Part shown: positions 20,602 through 31,751 of the stretch, in pieces
Layout: every line of letters begins with the position of its first letter
How positions within the stretch are numbered: position 1 is the first letter of the stretch
Assembly: GCA_037974335.1 (NCBI GenBank)
Contig: CM075760.1
Location: 64,176,515 to 64,240,514, forward strand
From: Prionace glauca
Taxonomy: Eukaryota; Chordata; Chondrichthyes; Carcharhiniformes; Carcharhinidae
Direction: 5' to 3'
Length of the DNA stretch: 64,000 nucleotides
The notes under the pieces: generated by a model
The model's database searches: none
Told to the model about the DNA's origin: nothing
What the model saw: only the letters and a program-made list of their open reading frames with translations
Translations under genes and position numbers: made by a program

Positions 20602-21312
20602 CAGTTATTACAATCAGGGCCTTATATCAGTAACCTCTGCCCTAAACCCCTCTCAGTTATTACAATCTGGGCCTTGTATCAGTAATCTCTGCCCTAAACC
20701 TCTCTCAGTTATTACAATCTGGGTCTTGTACCAGTAATCTCTGCCCTAAACCTCTCTCAGTTATTACAATCTGGGCCTTGTATCAGTAATCTCTGCTCTA
20801 AACCTCTTTCAGTTTTTACAATCTGGGCCTTGTATCAGTAATCTAGTATCAGTATTCTTTGCTGTAAACCTCTCTCAGTTATTACAATCTGGGCCTTGTA
20901 TCAGTAAACTCTGCCCTAGACTTCCCTCAGTTATTACAATCTGGACCTTGTATCAGTAATCTCTGCCCTAAACCTCTCTCAATTATTACAATCTGGGCCT
21001 TGTATCAGTAATCTCTGCCCTAAACCTCTCTCAGTTATTACAATCTGGGCCTTGTATCAGTAATCTCTGCACTCAACCTCTCTCAGTTATTGCAGTCTGA
21101 GCCTAGTATCAGTATTCTTTGTTGTAAACCTCTCTCAGTTATTACAATCTGGGCCTTGTATCAGTAACCACTGCTCTAAACCTCTCTCAGTTATTACAAT
21201 GTTCGCCGTGAGTCAGTAACCTCTACCCTAAAACTCTCTCAAGTCTTATAATCTGGGTCTTGTATCAGTAAACTCTGCCTAAACTTCTCTCAGTTATTAC
21301 AATCTGGACCTT
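20602..21312. repeat. 52-bp minisatellite, about 13 copies
   Basis: The unit begins CAGTTATTACAATCTGGGCC, continues TTGTATCAGTAATCTCTGCC and ends CTAAACCTCTCT. Units start at 20654, 20706, 20758 and so on with regular spacing. Some units are interrupted by a variant block (AGTATCAGTATTCTTTG) that occurs twice, suggesting higher-order variation. Confidence 0.95.
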
Positions 21313-21480
21313 AAGCAGAGGACATAGAGATTTAATATAACTGAAAACAGAATTGAAGGGGGTGATAAGGAGATTTTTTTACACATTATGATCTGGAATG
21401 CACAACCTGACAGGTGCTAGAAGCAGGTTTAATAATAAGTTTAAAAGAAAATTGGATGAATATTGACAGAGTTATTGTGA
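21308..21480 (+). mobile_element. LINE 3' fragment
   Basis: Short diverged piece with the AGAGGACATAGAGATTTAA and TTTACACATTATGATCTGGAATG-like order seen in CR1/L2-type LINE 3' coding ends. The boundary with the minisatellite is abrupt. Confidence 0.5.
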
Positions 21481-22040
21481 ATTGGATTAATGAAATAGTT
21501 CACTCATTTTGGTGGCATTTTGAATGTTTCCCCCGTAAGGTTTTAATATTTGATCTTTTCAGTCACAACGTGTCTGAAACAGAAGATTAAACCCTTGGGT
21601 TTGATGAACTGTCAGATCTGTTTCCTATGTATCTGTGTAACTTGAGAACTACAGATAACCATAAGAAGGAACTGATTATTTTCAGTTCCTCTAACAGATA
21701 CACCTCAGATATCGAGAATCTCAGGAGATCATCATGCCTTCATTATTCCCTCACCAAATATAACAGCTCTCAGTCAGGCTGAGTCAGTCACATGTGTCTT
21801 TGTTATAATGTTTCCACTTCTATTTTATCACTCACTTCCCAGTGACACTCATCATTACACCGACAGTCTAAAATATCATTGCTCCCTTACATCTTGTCCT
21901 CCTATTGTAATCGGATGTTTGTTGGGCCTCTTGTCTCCCTTAAGGTCAGATTACCTGCAGTTCAAATGACCTCAGAGACACTGAAACCAACCTTTGTGAT
22001 TATTATTATACCAGACTCCAGTCAGCCCCAGGAGCTGCAG
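21480..22040. other. no gene recognised
   Basis: AT-rich sequence without a recognised exon or repeat. Confidence 0.4.
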
Positions 22041-22212
22041 TTGTAAAATACAGTAAGAAGTCTCACAACACCAGATTTAAGTCCAAACAGTTTATGTGAC
22101 AGTAAAGCTTGTGGGATTACTATCAAATAAACTGGTTGAATTTAAACCTAGTGTTGTGAGACTTCTTGCTGTGTTTACCCCAGTCCAACGCCTGCATCTC
22201 TATGTCATGACT
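22040..22212. mobile_element. Penelope-like terminal repeat remnant
   Basis: A short element whose left end (GTAAGAAGTCTCACAACACC) and right end (GTGTTGTGAGACTTCTTGC) are inverted copies of each other. The same terminal sequences flank the remnant at 35320-36118. Treated here as a broken fossil of the same family. Confidence 0.6.
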
Positions 22213-22599
22213 ATCATCGACGTTGTAAAATACAGCAGAATTGGAATAACAGACAGGTTATTGTCTGATACTGACAGTGGCAGAGTAACACACACTGGAA
22301 TTTAAATACATTATATCAATAGACCATGACTCACTCACACTATCAAATTAAACCTAAACTTTGGTTATGGTGTACTGGATACCGACTGTATTATCATTAC
22401 ATTGGATCTAATGCTGTATTCACTAACATACTGCAATGTGACTCTTATTATGTGAACAAACACTGTTTATGTTACACTCAGAGTCAGTCAGTGTTTTGCT
22501 GTGTTTTCTCTGTGCTCCATCTCCACTCTGATTGGACTGGAGCCTGTGTGTGTGTCATTGTTACACTGAGACTCTGTTATTATTGGACAGGTAGCAAGT

Positions 22600-23015
22600 C
22601 ATCGTCACAATGCCCGGCTGATCGACGGCGGCGCGGACCAATGGGAAGAGGGGGCGGTGCTGGAGGACTGAACGGCGTTCGGTCCTCCAACCAATAGGAG
22701 CGAAAGAAGGGCGGGCCCAGCTTTGATTGGAGCATGCGCAGTGTGAATAATGGCGGTGGAAAGCGGGCTTTGTTTTGGGCTGGGAAATCTGTTCGAGGTG
22801 ATTGGCGGTACGGAGAGAGCAATGGATCGCCCAGGTGGGTGAAAACGATGCGTAAGCATGTGGTGTAAGTAGCAAACCGCGGAAGAGGTCTTCCCGGACC
22901 CAGTTTGTACCGAGCAGGGCCGCAGCTCCTCAGGTTCGTCCCGGGTTAACGTTCGCCATCTTTATTGGGGGCAATATGCAGCAGTGCGTACTCGCGGCCG
23001 CCATGTTTGTAGAGG
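22600..23015 (+). promoter_or_regulatory. CpG-rich promoter with CCAAT, NRF1 and YY1 motifs
   Basis: Contains CCAAT boxes at 22638 and 22691 and reverse CCAAT at 22726 and 22801. It also has a GC box (GGGGGCGG) near 22650, an NRF1-like GCATGCGCA at 22732-22740, and YY1-like sites at 22747-22756 (ATAATGGCGG), 22954-22963 (CGCCATCTTT) and 22996-23007 (GGCCGCCATGTT). No TATA box is seen. A possible short first coding exon starts ATGGATCGCCCAG at 22822 and meets a GTGGGT donor at 22835. This is a typical housekeeping promoter architecture, but the gene it serves is not identifiable in the window. Confidence 0.6.
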
Positions 23016-23254
23016 GCAATGATGTCATTAAGTGGGAGGGGCTTGTTCCCCATTGTTCAGAATGGAGACAACTTGTCCATCAAACTGCATCAACTCTCTG
23101 ATGCAGGCAGAGATGAGGCAGAGCGGTGATCAGAGCATCTCATTGATGAGGCAGAGCGGTGACAGAGAACGAAAAATAAAGGGAAATAAAAACAGAAAAT
23201 ACTGTAAAATCTAAGCAGATCTGACAGCATCTGTGGAGAGAGAATAGAACGCTC

Positions 23255-23505
23255 TCTCCACTCACATTGTCTGTACCTTTAAGACTTGATTACCTGCAAA
23301 AATTTGCATTCCAACCATTATTTTGTAAATTGAGTTTGTGTCTTTCTCTGCCTTGTTTGTGGACAGAACTCCCACTCACCTGACGAACGAGCAGCACACA
23401 GAAAGCTAGTGGATTTTGCTACCAAGTAAACCCATTGGACTTTAATCTGGTGCAGTGAGACTTCTTACTGTGTTTACCTCGGTCCAACGCCACCATCTCC
23501 ACTTC
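23255..23505 (-). mobile_element. Penelope-like terminal repeat remnant
   Basis: Matches the right arm of the repeat at 35815-36118 (CTCACATTGTCTGTACCTTTAAG, then GTGAGACTTCTTACTGTGTTTACC and a CCAACGCCACCATCTCCAC-like end). A single terminal piece with no coding region. Confidence 0.6.
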
Positions 23506-23689
23506 AGAGAAAATAGAACCAATGTTTCGAGACTGGATGACCCAGAAAGCTTGTACATGTGTAAACTTCGACACCTCCATGTACCTGACACCTCCATGTA
23601 CCTTTATACACCTCTATCGATCTACTTTGCTCCAAGGAGAACAACCTCAATTTACCTAAAAAAGAGGACACTGCAAGAAGGTAAAAGTG

Positions 23690-24440
23690 AAGGTAAGAGT
23701 TTTATAAATGTTCTTAAATAATTTAATTGGTGCTCAAAATGTCAGTCAGTGGGGTTAAGTGCTGCACTTGTGAGATGTGGGAGATCTGTGATGCTTCCAG
23801 CGTCTCAGATTACTAAATCTACAGGAAATGCACCCACTTGCAGCTCCTTACGGTCAGCATGGATAGGTTGGAGCAACAGTTGGATGCACTTAGCAGAATG
23901 AAGATGACGGAAAGTGTCATAGATAGGAGCTTTAGAAACTTGGCCACACCCAAGGCAGGCAGATAGATGGGTGACTGCTAGAAGGGGCAGGCAGTCAGCG
24001 TAGGAATCCCCTGTGGTCATCTCCTTCTCTAACAAGTACACTGTTTTGGATACTGTTGGAGGGTTATAGCCTATCGGGGGATAAATACAGCAAACAGAGC
24101 ACTGGCACCACGGCTGGCTTTGTTATTAAGCAGGGAGGTACAAAGAGCACTAGAGCAATAGTTATAAGGAGCTCTATAGTTCGGGGTGCAGATAAGTGCT
24201 TCTGTGGGCATGAAAGAGACTTCAGGATGTTGTGTTGCCTCCCTGGTGTCAGGGTCCAGGAAGTCTCCAAAAGGGCAGTAAGCATTCTGAAGTGAGAGAG
24301 TGAACAACCAGTGGCCATGGTACATGTTGGTACACAGGTAGGAAGAGTGACGATGTCCTGCAACAGCAGTTAAGGGAGTTAGGTAGAAAGTTAAAAAGCA
24401 GGATCTCTTGGGTTGTAATCACAGGATTGCTCCCTGTGCC
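23690..24440 (+). mobile_element. CR1 ORF1 fragment (zinc finger and esterase-like region), decayed
   Basis: Broken frames show a Cys-rich start (CCTCEMWEICD), a leucine-rich stretch (MDRLEQQLDALSRMK), and remnants of the SGNH-esterase core (AIVIRSSIVRGADKCFCG, FRMLCCLPGVRVQEVS and MVHVG-like). The order matches the ORF1 at 53928-54908 but belongs to a different subfamily. Several stops are present. Confidence 0.7.
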
Positions 24441-24479
24441 ACCTATCCACTGTCATCTCTTAAAGTAACTCTCCCCAAC

Positions 24480-24970
24480 CTATCAAGGCCAACTCACGTC
24501 TCATAACCTCATAGTTTTCTTAAGATTTAGCACCCTCGTCTCCGAATCAACTCTCTCATTCTCCAGTTTGATTTTTAAAAATCTATCATGTTGCAGTTGC
24601 TCATCCCGAAGGGGTCTGGTACAATTGGATTGGCAATGATTCCCTTCTCACGACACAGTACCCAGTCTAAGCAGGCTTGCTCTCCAGTTGGTTCCTCCAG
24701 ATATTGGTCAATTAAACCATCCTGTATACATTCCAGGAATTCTCTTCTATGGCATTGTGGCTAATTTGATTTGCTCAATCTATGTGCAAATTAAAATCAT
24801 CCATGATCACCAATACTCCCTTATCACATGCATCTCTGATTTTGTGTTTAATGCCATTCCCAACATCACCACTGCAGTTTGGAGGTCCATATATGACATC
24901 CACTAATGTTTTTTGCCCCTTGGCAATGGGGGGGCAGTATAGAATTCTTCCTATGAGCCCCTTGATTTTA
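24480..24970 (-). mobile_element. LINE endonuclease-region fragment, antisense
   Basis: The minus strand reads, across broken frames, like the CR1 apurinic endonuclease: a YRPPN-like start, a VIMDDFNLHID core (the conserved GDFN motif with G changed), and a C-terminal NPIVPDPFG. The fragment abuts the ORF1 piece at 23690-24440 but in opposite orientation. Confidence 0.65.
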
Positions 24971-25206
24971 GTTTACTGCAATGTGTAGACTAGATTGAGG
25001 TGCCTTATATATAGTGAGAATTCACAATGTGCCAGTCTCACAACTTTGCTCCAAGTGGACTGATGCTCTTTGAGCCTGGGAGAGCACATTTCCACTGAAA
25101 TGATCCACAAAAGCTGATGAAGGACATTTATTTAATCCTGGACAGTAAATAGTGTTTTTTCTACCACTACAGATAGGCCTAAAATAAATACATTTTCCCT
25201 GTTCCA

Positions 25207-25441
25207 TTGAGTCTACAGCACAGGGCCAGGCCAGTCGGCTCAGTCAGTCTGTGTCAGTGTTTATGTTCCACATGACCCTCCACCCACCCCTCTCCATCTC
25301 CTCCCATCAGCATATCCTTCTAATCCTTCCTCCCTCATGTATGTATCCAGCTTCCCCTTCAGTGTATTCATGCTGTTCACCTCAGTCACTCGCTGTGGTG
25401 ATGAGTCTGTCATTCTCACCACTCGCTGGATAAAGAACTTT
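25207..25441 (-). mobile_element. LINE 3'-end fragment, antisense
   Basis: Plus-strand sequence GAGTCTACAGCACAGGGCC followed by CACATGACCCTCC and CATATCCTTCTAATCC is the antisense of a CR1-type 3' end. It is ended abruptly by the SINE at 25446. Confidence 0.6.
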
Positions 25442-25445
25442 TCCT

Positions 25446-25744
25446 GTTAGAGCTTATTTATTAGTCACAAGTAGGCTTACGTTAACACTGCAGTGAAGTT
25501 GTTATGTAAACCCCCTTGTCCTCCCACTCTGGCTGCTGGTCGGGTACACTGAGGAAGAAATTAGCATGGCTAATGCACCTAACCAGCACATCTTTTTGGA
25601 CTGTGGGAGGAAACTGGAGCACCTGGAGGAAACCCACGCAGACACAGGAAGAACATGCAAACTCCACACAACAGAGACCCAAGCCAGGAATCTAACCCGG
25701 GTCCCTGTGCTATGAGGCAGCAGTGCTAACCCACTGTGCTGCCC
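25446..25744 (-). mobile_element. tRNA-derived SINE, antisense
   Basis: Same family as 20143-20452. It starts CTTATTTATTAGTCACAAG, contains GGAGGAAACCCACGCAGAC, and ends in the antisense tRNA-like head GAACCC-type B box and GTGCTAACCC A box. Confidence 0.85.
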
Positions 25745-25807
25745 TCGAAATCACTACTGGATTATTGAACCCCTTCGTAATTGTAAGGTCAGGGGGGTGG
25801 GAACTCC

Positions 25808-26158
25808 AGCACGCGGACAAAGAACATAGAACTTATAGCGCAGTACAGGCACTTCGGCCCTCAATGGTTCCACTGGTTGGCGCAACAATCTAATGACCCT
25901 CTAACCTAAACTATTCCAACGTTATCCATATGTCTATCCACTGACCATTTGAACGCCCTTAAAGTTGGCGAGTCCACAACTGCTGCAGGCATGACCTTAC
26001 TACCCTCTGAGTAAAGAACCTACCTCTGATATCCGTCCTATAGTTACCAGCCATTTATTTAAAGCTATGACCCCTTGTGTTAGCCATCACCATCCGAGGT
26101 AAAAGGCTCACACTATCCACTGTATCCAATCCATTGATCATCTTGTATGCCTCATGGG
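25808..26158 (-). mobile_element. CR1 3'-end fragment, antisense
   Basis: Begins AGAACATAGAACTTATAGCG, the antisense of a CR1 3' tail, and continues into the antisense terminal coding region (CTCTGAGTAAAGAACCTACC and a CATCTTGTATGCCTC end). Related to the fragment at 47127. Confidence 0.7.
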
Positions 26159-26460
26159 ACATGGGAGCCCTGCCCCCACCCATTGCCCCCCTGCCAGGAG
26201 CCACACTCCCACCCATTGCTCCCTCCCCTTCTGGGAGCCCCACCCCCACCCATAGTTCCCCTCGCCTCCCAGAAGCCCTGCCCCCACCCACTGTTCCCCT
26301 TCCCCTTTCCCTCCCACTCTGGGGCCCTGCCCCCACTCATTATTCCCCTCCCATTCTGAGAGACCCGCCCCCACCCATTGTTTCCCTCCACCTCCCCCTC
26401 CTGGGACCCCCTCCCCCACCCATTGTTCCCCTTCCCCTCCTCGAGCCAAGGTTTCTGCTC
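26159..26460. repeat. C-rich degenerate minisatellite
   Basis: Repeats of a CCTGCCCCCACCCATTGTTC-like core with CTGGGAGCC spacers about every 40-45 bp. The long open frames on both strands here are artefacts of composition. Confidence 0.8.
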
Positions 26461-26844
26461 ATGCGGCTGGTGGCTCCGCCCAGAGTGAGAAGCCGCTCGG
26501 TGATCTCCCCCCTCCCCCCCAGCCCAGGACTGTACATGTCCAAAGGAAGAAGGGCCATGTGCGGGTCTGTGCCCACCCTCTGTGACCGGCAAGCTAAGAT
26601 GTGAACCAATAGGAGAGTTGGAGGATTGGAAAATCTCTAGTCCTCCAGCGAATTGAACTGCAGGCTTTGGGTGAACGAAGATTGATCCTCAGAAAACCTA
26701 GAACTTCCTCCTCTCTCTCACATCTCTGAGTAAAGCACTCCCCCATTTCCATTTCTTATTAATTTCTAGTTCTGTAATATATTACTGCAGCTGCATTATA
26801 TATTTCCAGTCATAAACTCATTGCAGCACAGAAGAAGCTAATTG

Positions 26845-27775
26845 GGTAACCTTGAGGAGAGTCTGAGGGGGACACTGGGACTGTGGGACTGACAGTGAGC
26901 ACCTTGAGGTGGGTCTGAGGGGGACACTGGGACTGTGGGACTGACAGTGAGCACCTTGAGGTTGGTCCGAGGGGGACACTGGGACTGTGGGACTGACAGT
27001 GAGCACCTTGAGGTGAGTCTGAGGGGGACACTGAGACTGTGGGACTGATAGTGAGCACCTTGAGGAGAGTGTGAGAGGGGGACACTGGGACAGGAAAACA
27101 GCACCTTGTGAGAGGGGGTCACTGGGACACCAAGAGAGGCAAGCAATGCCTTGAGCAGAGTGTGAGAGGGGCGATCACTGGGACACCAGGGCAGAGAGCT
27201 TGCACCTTGAGGAGATTATGAGGGGAGGGCACTAGGATACTATGACAGACAGTCAGCTCCTTGAGGAGAGTATTCGAGAGGCTTACTGTGACACCAGGGC
27301 AGAGAGTTAGCACCTTGAGGAAAGTGTGAGAGGGGGACACTGAGACAGACAGTCAGACCCCCCCTCCACAGAAGCATGTGGGGGTCACTGTGACAGTGGC
27401 ATAGACAGTCAGCACCTTAAGGAAAGTGTGGGAGGTGTAAACTGGGGCAGACAGTCAGCACCTTGAGCAGAGTGGGAGAAGGGACACTGGGACAGACGCT
27501 CAGCACCTGGAGCAGAGTGTGAGAGGGGGAAACTGGGGCAGACACTTAGCACCTGGAGGAGAGTGTGAGAGGGGGAAACTGGGGCAGACACTCAGCACCT
27601 GGAGGAGAGTGTGAGAGGGGGAAACTGGGACAAACATTCAGCACCTGGAGGAGAGTGTGAGAGGGGGAAACTGGGACAGACTGTCAGCACCTTGAGGAGA
27701 GTGTGAGAGGGGGAAACTGGGACACTGGGACAGACGCTCAGCACCTTGAGAAGAGTGTGAGAGGGGCACAAAGAG
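26845..27775. repeat. 52-bp minisatellite grading into ~46-bp units
   Basis: From 26845 to about 27060 the unit is 52 bp (CACCTTGAGGTGGGTCTGAG, GGGGACACTG, GGACTGTGGG, ACTGACAGTGAG). From 27070 onward it becomes shorter variants built on GAGAGTGTGAGAGGGGGAAA and CAGACACTCAGCACCTGGAG. Open frames on the minus strand follow the repeat and are not genes. Confidence 0.93.
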
Positions 27776-27936
27776 GATTCAAGCCACAGGTGGATTTATG
27801 TAGCAATGGAACTGGGACCGTTTGTTTATGTCCTGTGGTGCTGAGGATTCTCTTCAATATCGATTCAGTTGTCAGGGAACACAACTCTTTCTGCCAGACC
27901 ATTGGATGATGGGTAATGTGGGCACTGTCCTAACGC

Positions 27937-28510
27937 ATAAGAACATAAGAAATGGGAGCAGCAGTAGGCCTTCGAGCCTGCCCTGCCATTCGACAAGATC
28001 ATGGCTGATCTGAAGTGAATCAATTCCACTTTCCTGCTTTCTCCCCATAACCCTTAATTCCCTTGTCTATCAGAAATCTATCTACCCATGACTTAAATGT
28101 ATTCAGCGAGGTAGCCTCCACATTTCAATGGGCAGAGAATTCTAGAGATTCACCACCCTTTGAGTGAAGAAGTTCCTCCTCAACTCCGATCTAAACTGTC
28201 CTCCCCCATTATTTTGAGGCTGTGCCCTCTAGTCCTGCTGTCCTTTCTAAGCGGGAAGAAACTCTCTACCTCTACCCTATCCATCCCCTTCATTATCTTA
28301 TGAGATCCCCCCTCAGCCTTCTAAACTCTAATGAATACAGACACAGTCTATTAAATCTCTCCTCATAGGTTAACCCCCTCATCTCTGGTATCAGCCCAGT
28401 GAACCTTCTCTGCACTCCCTCCAAGGCCAATATATCCTTCCACAAGTACGCCGATCAAAACTGCACACGGTATTCCTGTTGCAGCCTCACCAGTACCCTC
28501 TACAGCAACG
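27937..28510 (-). mobile_element. CR1 LINE 3' end (subfamily A), antisense
   Basis: Begins with the CATAAGAACATAAGAAATGGG tail and contains the antisense of the terminal coding blocks. 5'-truncated near 28510, where unrelated sequence begins. Confidence 0.9.
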
Positions 28511-28549
28511 CATCAAATATTGCTCAAGTTCATGCAATGCACAAATTCC

Positions 28550-29110
28550 TGACTGATGGAGGGTGGTCCATTTTTAGAATTCAACACCTGCAGAATGCCT
28601 GGTGTCAAGAAAGAGGTGTGAAGTTTCTCCACTCTTCTCCTTGTGTTTGATTAACTCATCCTGTGTATGGCCATCCATTTTGAATGAGCATCTACCAATA
28701 TCAGGAACACAGACCCCATGAACGGTCCGGCACTGTCCATGTGCACTCACGTCTACGGCCAACCCAAGTGTAAAGAATAGTGACTGGTGACTGTTCTGCC
28801 CTTGTTGATATTGCCAACACTGACACACAAGCAAATATCTGTATCCATACCTGGCCACCAGACGTGGCAATTTGGAGGATCGTCAGTTTGCCACTCCTGG
28901 GTGGCCATGGTAAAGTTCGGCCGGGTTGGGATGGTGTCTCAGGATGACACTCTTGAACCCCATAGGAGTATGCCATCTTCCACAGTCAGCTGTTCTCTGC
29001 CACTCCAATATGGGTGCAATTCTGCTGTAACAGCCTTTTGGTTACCCCCATCAGCTCTTACTTCTTCAGTTTATTCAGGACTGGGTAAGTTTGCCTCCAC
29101 AGCCAAATAT
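28550..29110 (-). mobile_element. Ty3/Gypsy-like pol fossil (integrase region)
   Basis: The minus strand shows, across broken frames, a resemblance to the integrase of Ty3/Gypsy retrotransposons: a zinc-binding region followed by a core with a DAHSKW-like segment. No LTRs were found. It is an old, clearly broken remnant with multiple disruptions. Confidence 0.5.
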
Positions 29111-29234
29111 TATTGGCTGCTGCTGGGAGAATTTTGAAAAATTTCATGATTACTGTCTCTTCCATTGGGGATGTGACCAGTTGTCTGTTAATTGTAACCA
29201 GCTCAAGATATCTGCCTTCGCGACTCGGCCTCCT

Positions 29235-29515
29235 AGTCACCCGTGTTCAGAGGGCAATTAAGTGTCAACCACATTGTTGCGGCCCTGGAGTCACGGTTAG
29301 GCCTGACCATGGAAGGACAACAGATTTCCTTTCCTTGGACATTGGTGAACCAGTTGGGGTTTTCCCGACAATCAACAATTTTTTTATGGTCACCAGCGGA
29401 TTCTAAACTCCTGATCTATTTATTCAAATTCCACCATCTGCTGTGACGAGATTGGAACCCGGATGCCCAATACATTAGCTGAGTTTCTGTATTAATAGTC
29501 GAGTGATAAAACCAC
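29235..29515 (-). mobile_element. old tRNA-derived SINE (second family), antisense
   Basis: Shares the order GAGGGCA-TTAAGTGTCAACCAC, CTGGAGTCAC, GACAATCAACAAT and CCACCATCTGCTGTGA with the copy at 60560-60880. The antisense tRNA-like head is at the right end (GGAACCCGGATGC). Confidence 0.65.
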
Positions 29516-29669
29516 CTGTCCACATCCTGAGTGTACACATCCTGAGTTCTGGTAACCAAGACACTCCATATTATATACATCTGCAGAGCTCCTGGAGTGG
29601 ACAGCATTAACTGCCTCAATCAGGGAGCTCATATTCCAATAACTCCACCTGATGGTTATCGGTAAAGTC

Positions 29670-29701
29670 TTTAAATATGTCTCTCCGTCACTTTCTGTGC
29701 T

Positions 29702-29737
<36 letters not shown>

Positions 29738-30130
29738 TCTGTCTTTTGTTCTTGTTGTTTCCATTATACTCATTCAGTCTCACTGTTTCCCATTCATTTC
29801 CGCTCTCTGTCTCTATATCTGTTTCTTTCTGCCTCTGGCTATTTCCCTTTGCCCCACTTTTTGTCTCCCATTTTCCCTTCCTCTCCCTTTCCCTCTTTTA
29901 TTACAACCCCCAGTTTGTCTTCTTCTGTCTCTCTTTCTCCTTCTCTGTATATCACCTTCATCATTTTCTCCACTCTCTATCCCTGTCTCTCTCGCTCTGT
30001 AAGAGTCTCTCTCTGTTTCTGTTCTTTCTCTCTCTCTGTCTGTTTCTTTCTCTGTCCCTGTTAGAAACTCTTTCTTTGTGTTTTTCCCTCTCTCTGCCAA
30101 TCTCTCTCTCTATCACTCTCATTGTTGTTA
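29670..30130. repeat. CT-rich low-complexity tract with (CA)n
   Basis: CTCT and CTGTTTCT runs with a short CACACA core near 29722. It explains the long Ser/Leu-rich open frame here, which I do not accept as a gene. It lies directly downstream of the receptor gene. Confidence 0.85.
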
Positions 30131-30242
30131 ATATTGTCCCCTCTCTCTCTACCTGTAACTATTTCTGCTTCTGCAAGGGTGTTTTGTTTTCAATATGAAT
30201 TGCAACAGAAACAGTCATGGAACTTGTGGTTGCAGTTTCCTG

Positions 30243-31144
30243 TCAGGGTTCATTGAGTTGAAGCATTGCAGTAAGGGGGTATTTCAGGAGATCTTTTAAC
30301 TGCTGTCTGAAGTGAGTCTGTGTCACAGCGTAAATGGCTGTATTTGTGCAGCAACTTGTGAGTTGCAGCATAAAGCCCAATTCCAAAACAAAAAGATGTA
30401 ACCTTACTGATTGATAGCCCAAATTATACATCCGAATCCATATGGTATAAACCATTAATGTCGACCATAAGAGGATGAAATTGGCTGAGATAACAAACAG
30501 TAAAGTGATGGATTTTCTTCGACTCTCCATCTCTGGGTCACTTGGGGTCTCCCCACTGCTGTGAGCCCGGAGTCTCCTGCGGGCTCTGCTGCTCACAAAA
30601 ATGTGTCTGACGATGAGAGCATTGAGCAGCAGAATCAGGACGAATGGGACACACGGGGTTAGAATGTTGTGGAGGAACTCGATTGTTCCCCAGACCGGAG
30701 ATTCTGCAGCTTCCCATGAGAAGCGACAAAACCAGGGATTGTTCATCAACCCATATCCATTTAATAACATAAAATACCAGGAAACATTTTTTAAACAGCT
30801 CAGCACTGTCACTGTTCCCAGAACCACAGCCGCTGATTTCTCAGTGCAATATTTACTTTTCAGCTTCGAGCAGCAAATGGCCACAAATCGATCAAAGGTG
30901 AAAGTGACGGTGAACCAGACGGAACAGTCAGTGGCTGCATAAAGCAGGACGGCGTGGATGTTACACACGGGGAATGACAGTAGGAAATAAAAGTGTTCCC
31001 AATACACAATGGGAATGTGTCTCAATATCAGGTCGAGGATAATGACGAGCAGATCTCCCGCTGACATGGCCACCAGGTAACGAGTGATACATTTGGACAA
31101 ACCACAGTTTCTGCTCATCAACGTCACAATTGTCATTATGTTCA
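30243..31144 (-). CDS. GPR139-like G-protein-coupled receptor, exon 2
   Basis: This exon encodes TM1 (C-terminal half) to the C-terminus of a class A orphan receptor of the GPR139-like group, a family expanded in sharks. It starts after a CAG acceptor at 31147-31145 with VNIMTIVTLMSRNCGLSKC. Then come TM2 (YLVAMSAGDLLVII), a TM3 cysteine (PVCNIHAVLLY), and FTFDRFVAI, where F replaces Y of the DRY motif as is usual in this family. The second-loop Cys (NPWFC), a basic third loop (SSRARRRLRAHSSGE), TM6, and TM7 with CCTNTAIYAVTQTHF instead of NPxxY follow. The stop is at 30243. No frame break is seen. Joined with exon 1 the protein is about 358 residues, normal for the family. Ligand unknown; a plasma-membrane receptor by family. 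Confidence 0.9.
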
Positions 31145-31257
31145 CTGCCAGGAAGGAAGTAAGGAATAAAATTAGACATGAATCAGGGGAATAAGTTACC
31201 ATTTAAACTGCAGGTTCAACAATTTTTTAAATGTGCACACACACTGAATGAGTTTTT

Positions 31258-31430
31258 TTTTTATAATCCAGCACATCTTTTGGAGTGTGAGAGGAAAGTG
31301 GAGCATCTGGAGGAAACCCATGCAGACACGGAAATAAGGTCCAAACTCAACACAAACAGTGACCCAAGCCTGGAATTGAACCCAGATTTCTGATGCTGTG
31401 AGTCAGCACTGCGAACCACTGCTATCCAAC
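31258..31430 (-). mobile_element. SINE fragment, antisense
   Basis: Contains GGAGGAAACCCATGCAGACA and ends with an antisense tRNA-like head (TTGAACCCAGATTTC, GTCAGCACTGCGAACCACTG). Same family as 20143 and 25446. It lies in the receptor intron. Confidence 0.75.
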
Positions 31431-31751
31431 AGCAGATTTTATGAAATTGGGCACAAAATATGGAGGCAGAGTAAAATTACACTCAGAGCCTCTCCACAAA
31501 ATTCACAAAGGAACAGACACCGATCAGTAGGCAAGAGCATACTTTTAGAATGCAAATGAGGATGAGCACACAAGGGAAGCTGGACAGGATGGCACCTACA
31601 GGAAGTAAATTTTTTTTTAAAAATCCCACCCCATCAAAATCAGCACTTCTAAAACAGTCAAACAACCCATGGAGACACCTAAAATTAGCATAGTTAAGGA
31701 AACGTCCCTGGCCCTTTAAACATCTTTGGAGATCAATGACACATTTTAGAA

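Noticed and set aside
20602-21312. Regular repeat checked as a CRISPR-like array
   Set aside because: Units are contiguous 52-bp tandem repeats without unique spacers, in a vertebrate genome.
26055-27340. Gly/Trp-rich and Ser/Pro-rich long frames
   Set aside because: They are translations of the C-rich and 52-bp minisatellites on both strands.
29652-30198. Long Ser/Leu-rich frames (116 and 173 residues) that look membrane-like
   Set aside because: They follow a CT-rich low-complexity tract with CA repeats; hydrophobic composition is a by-product.
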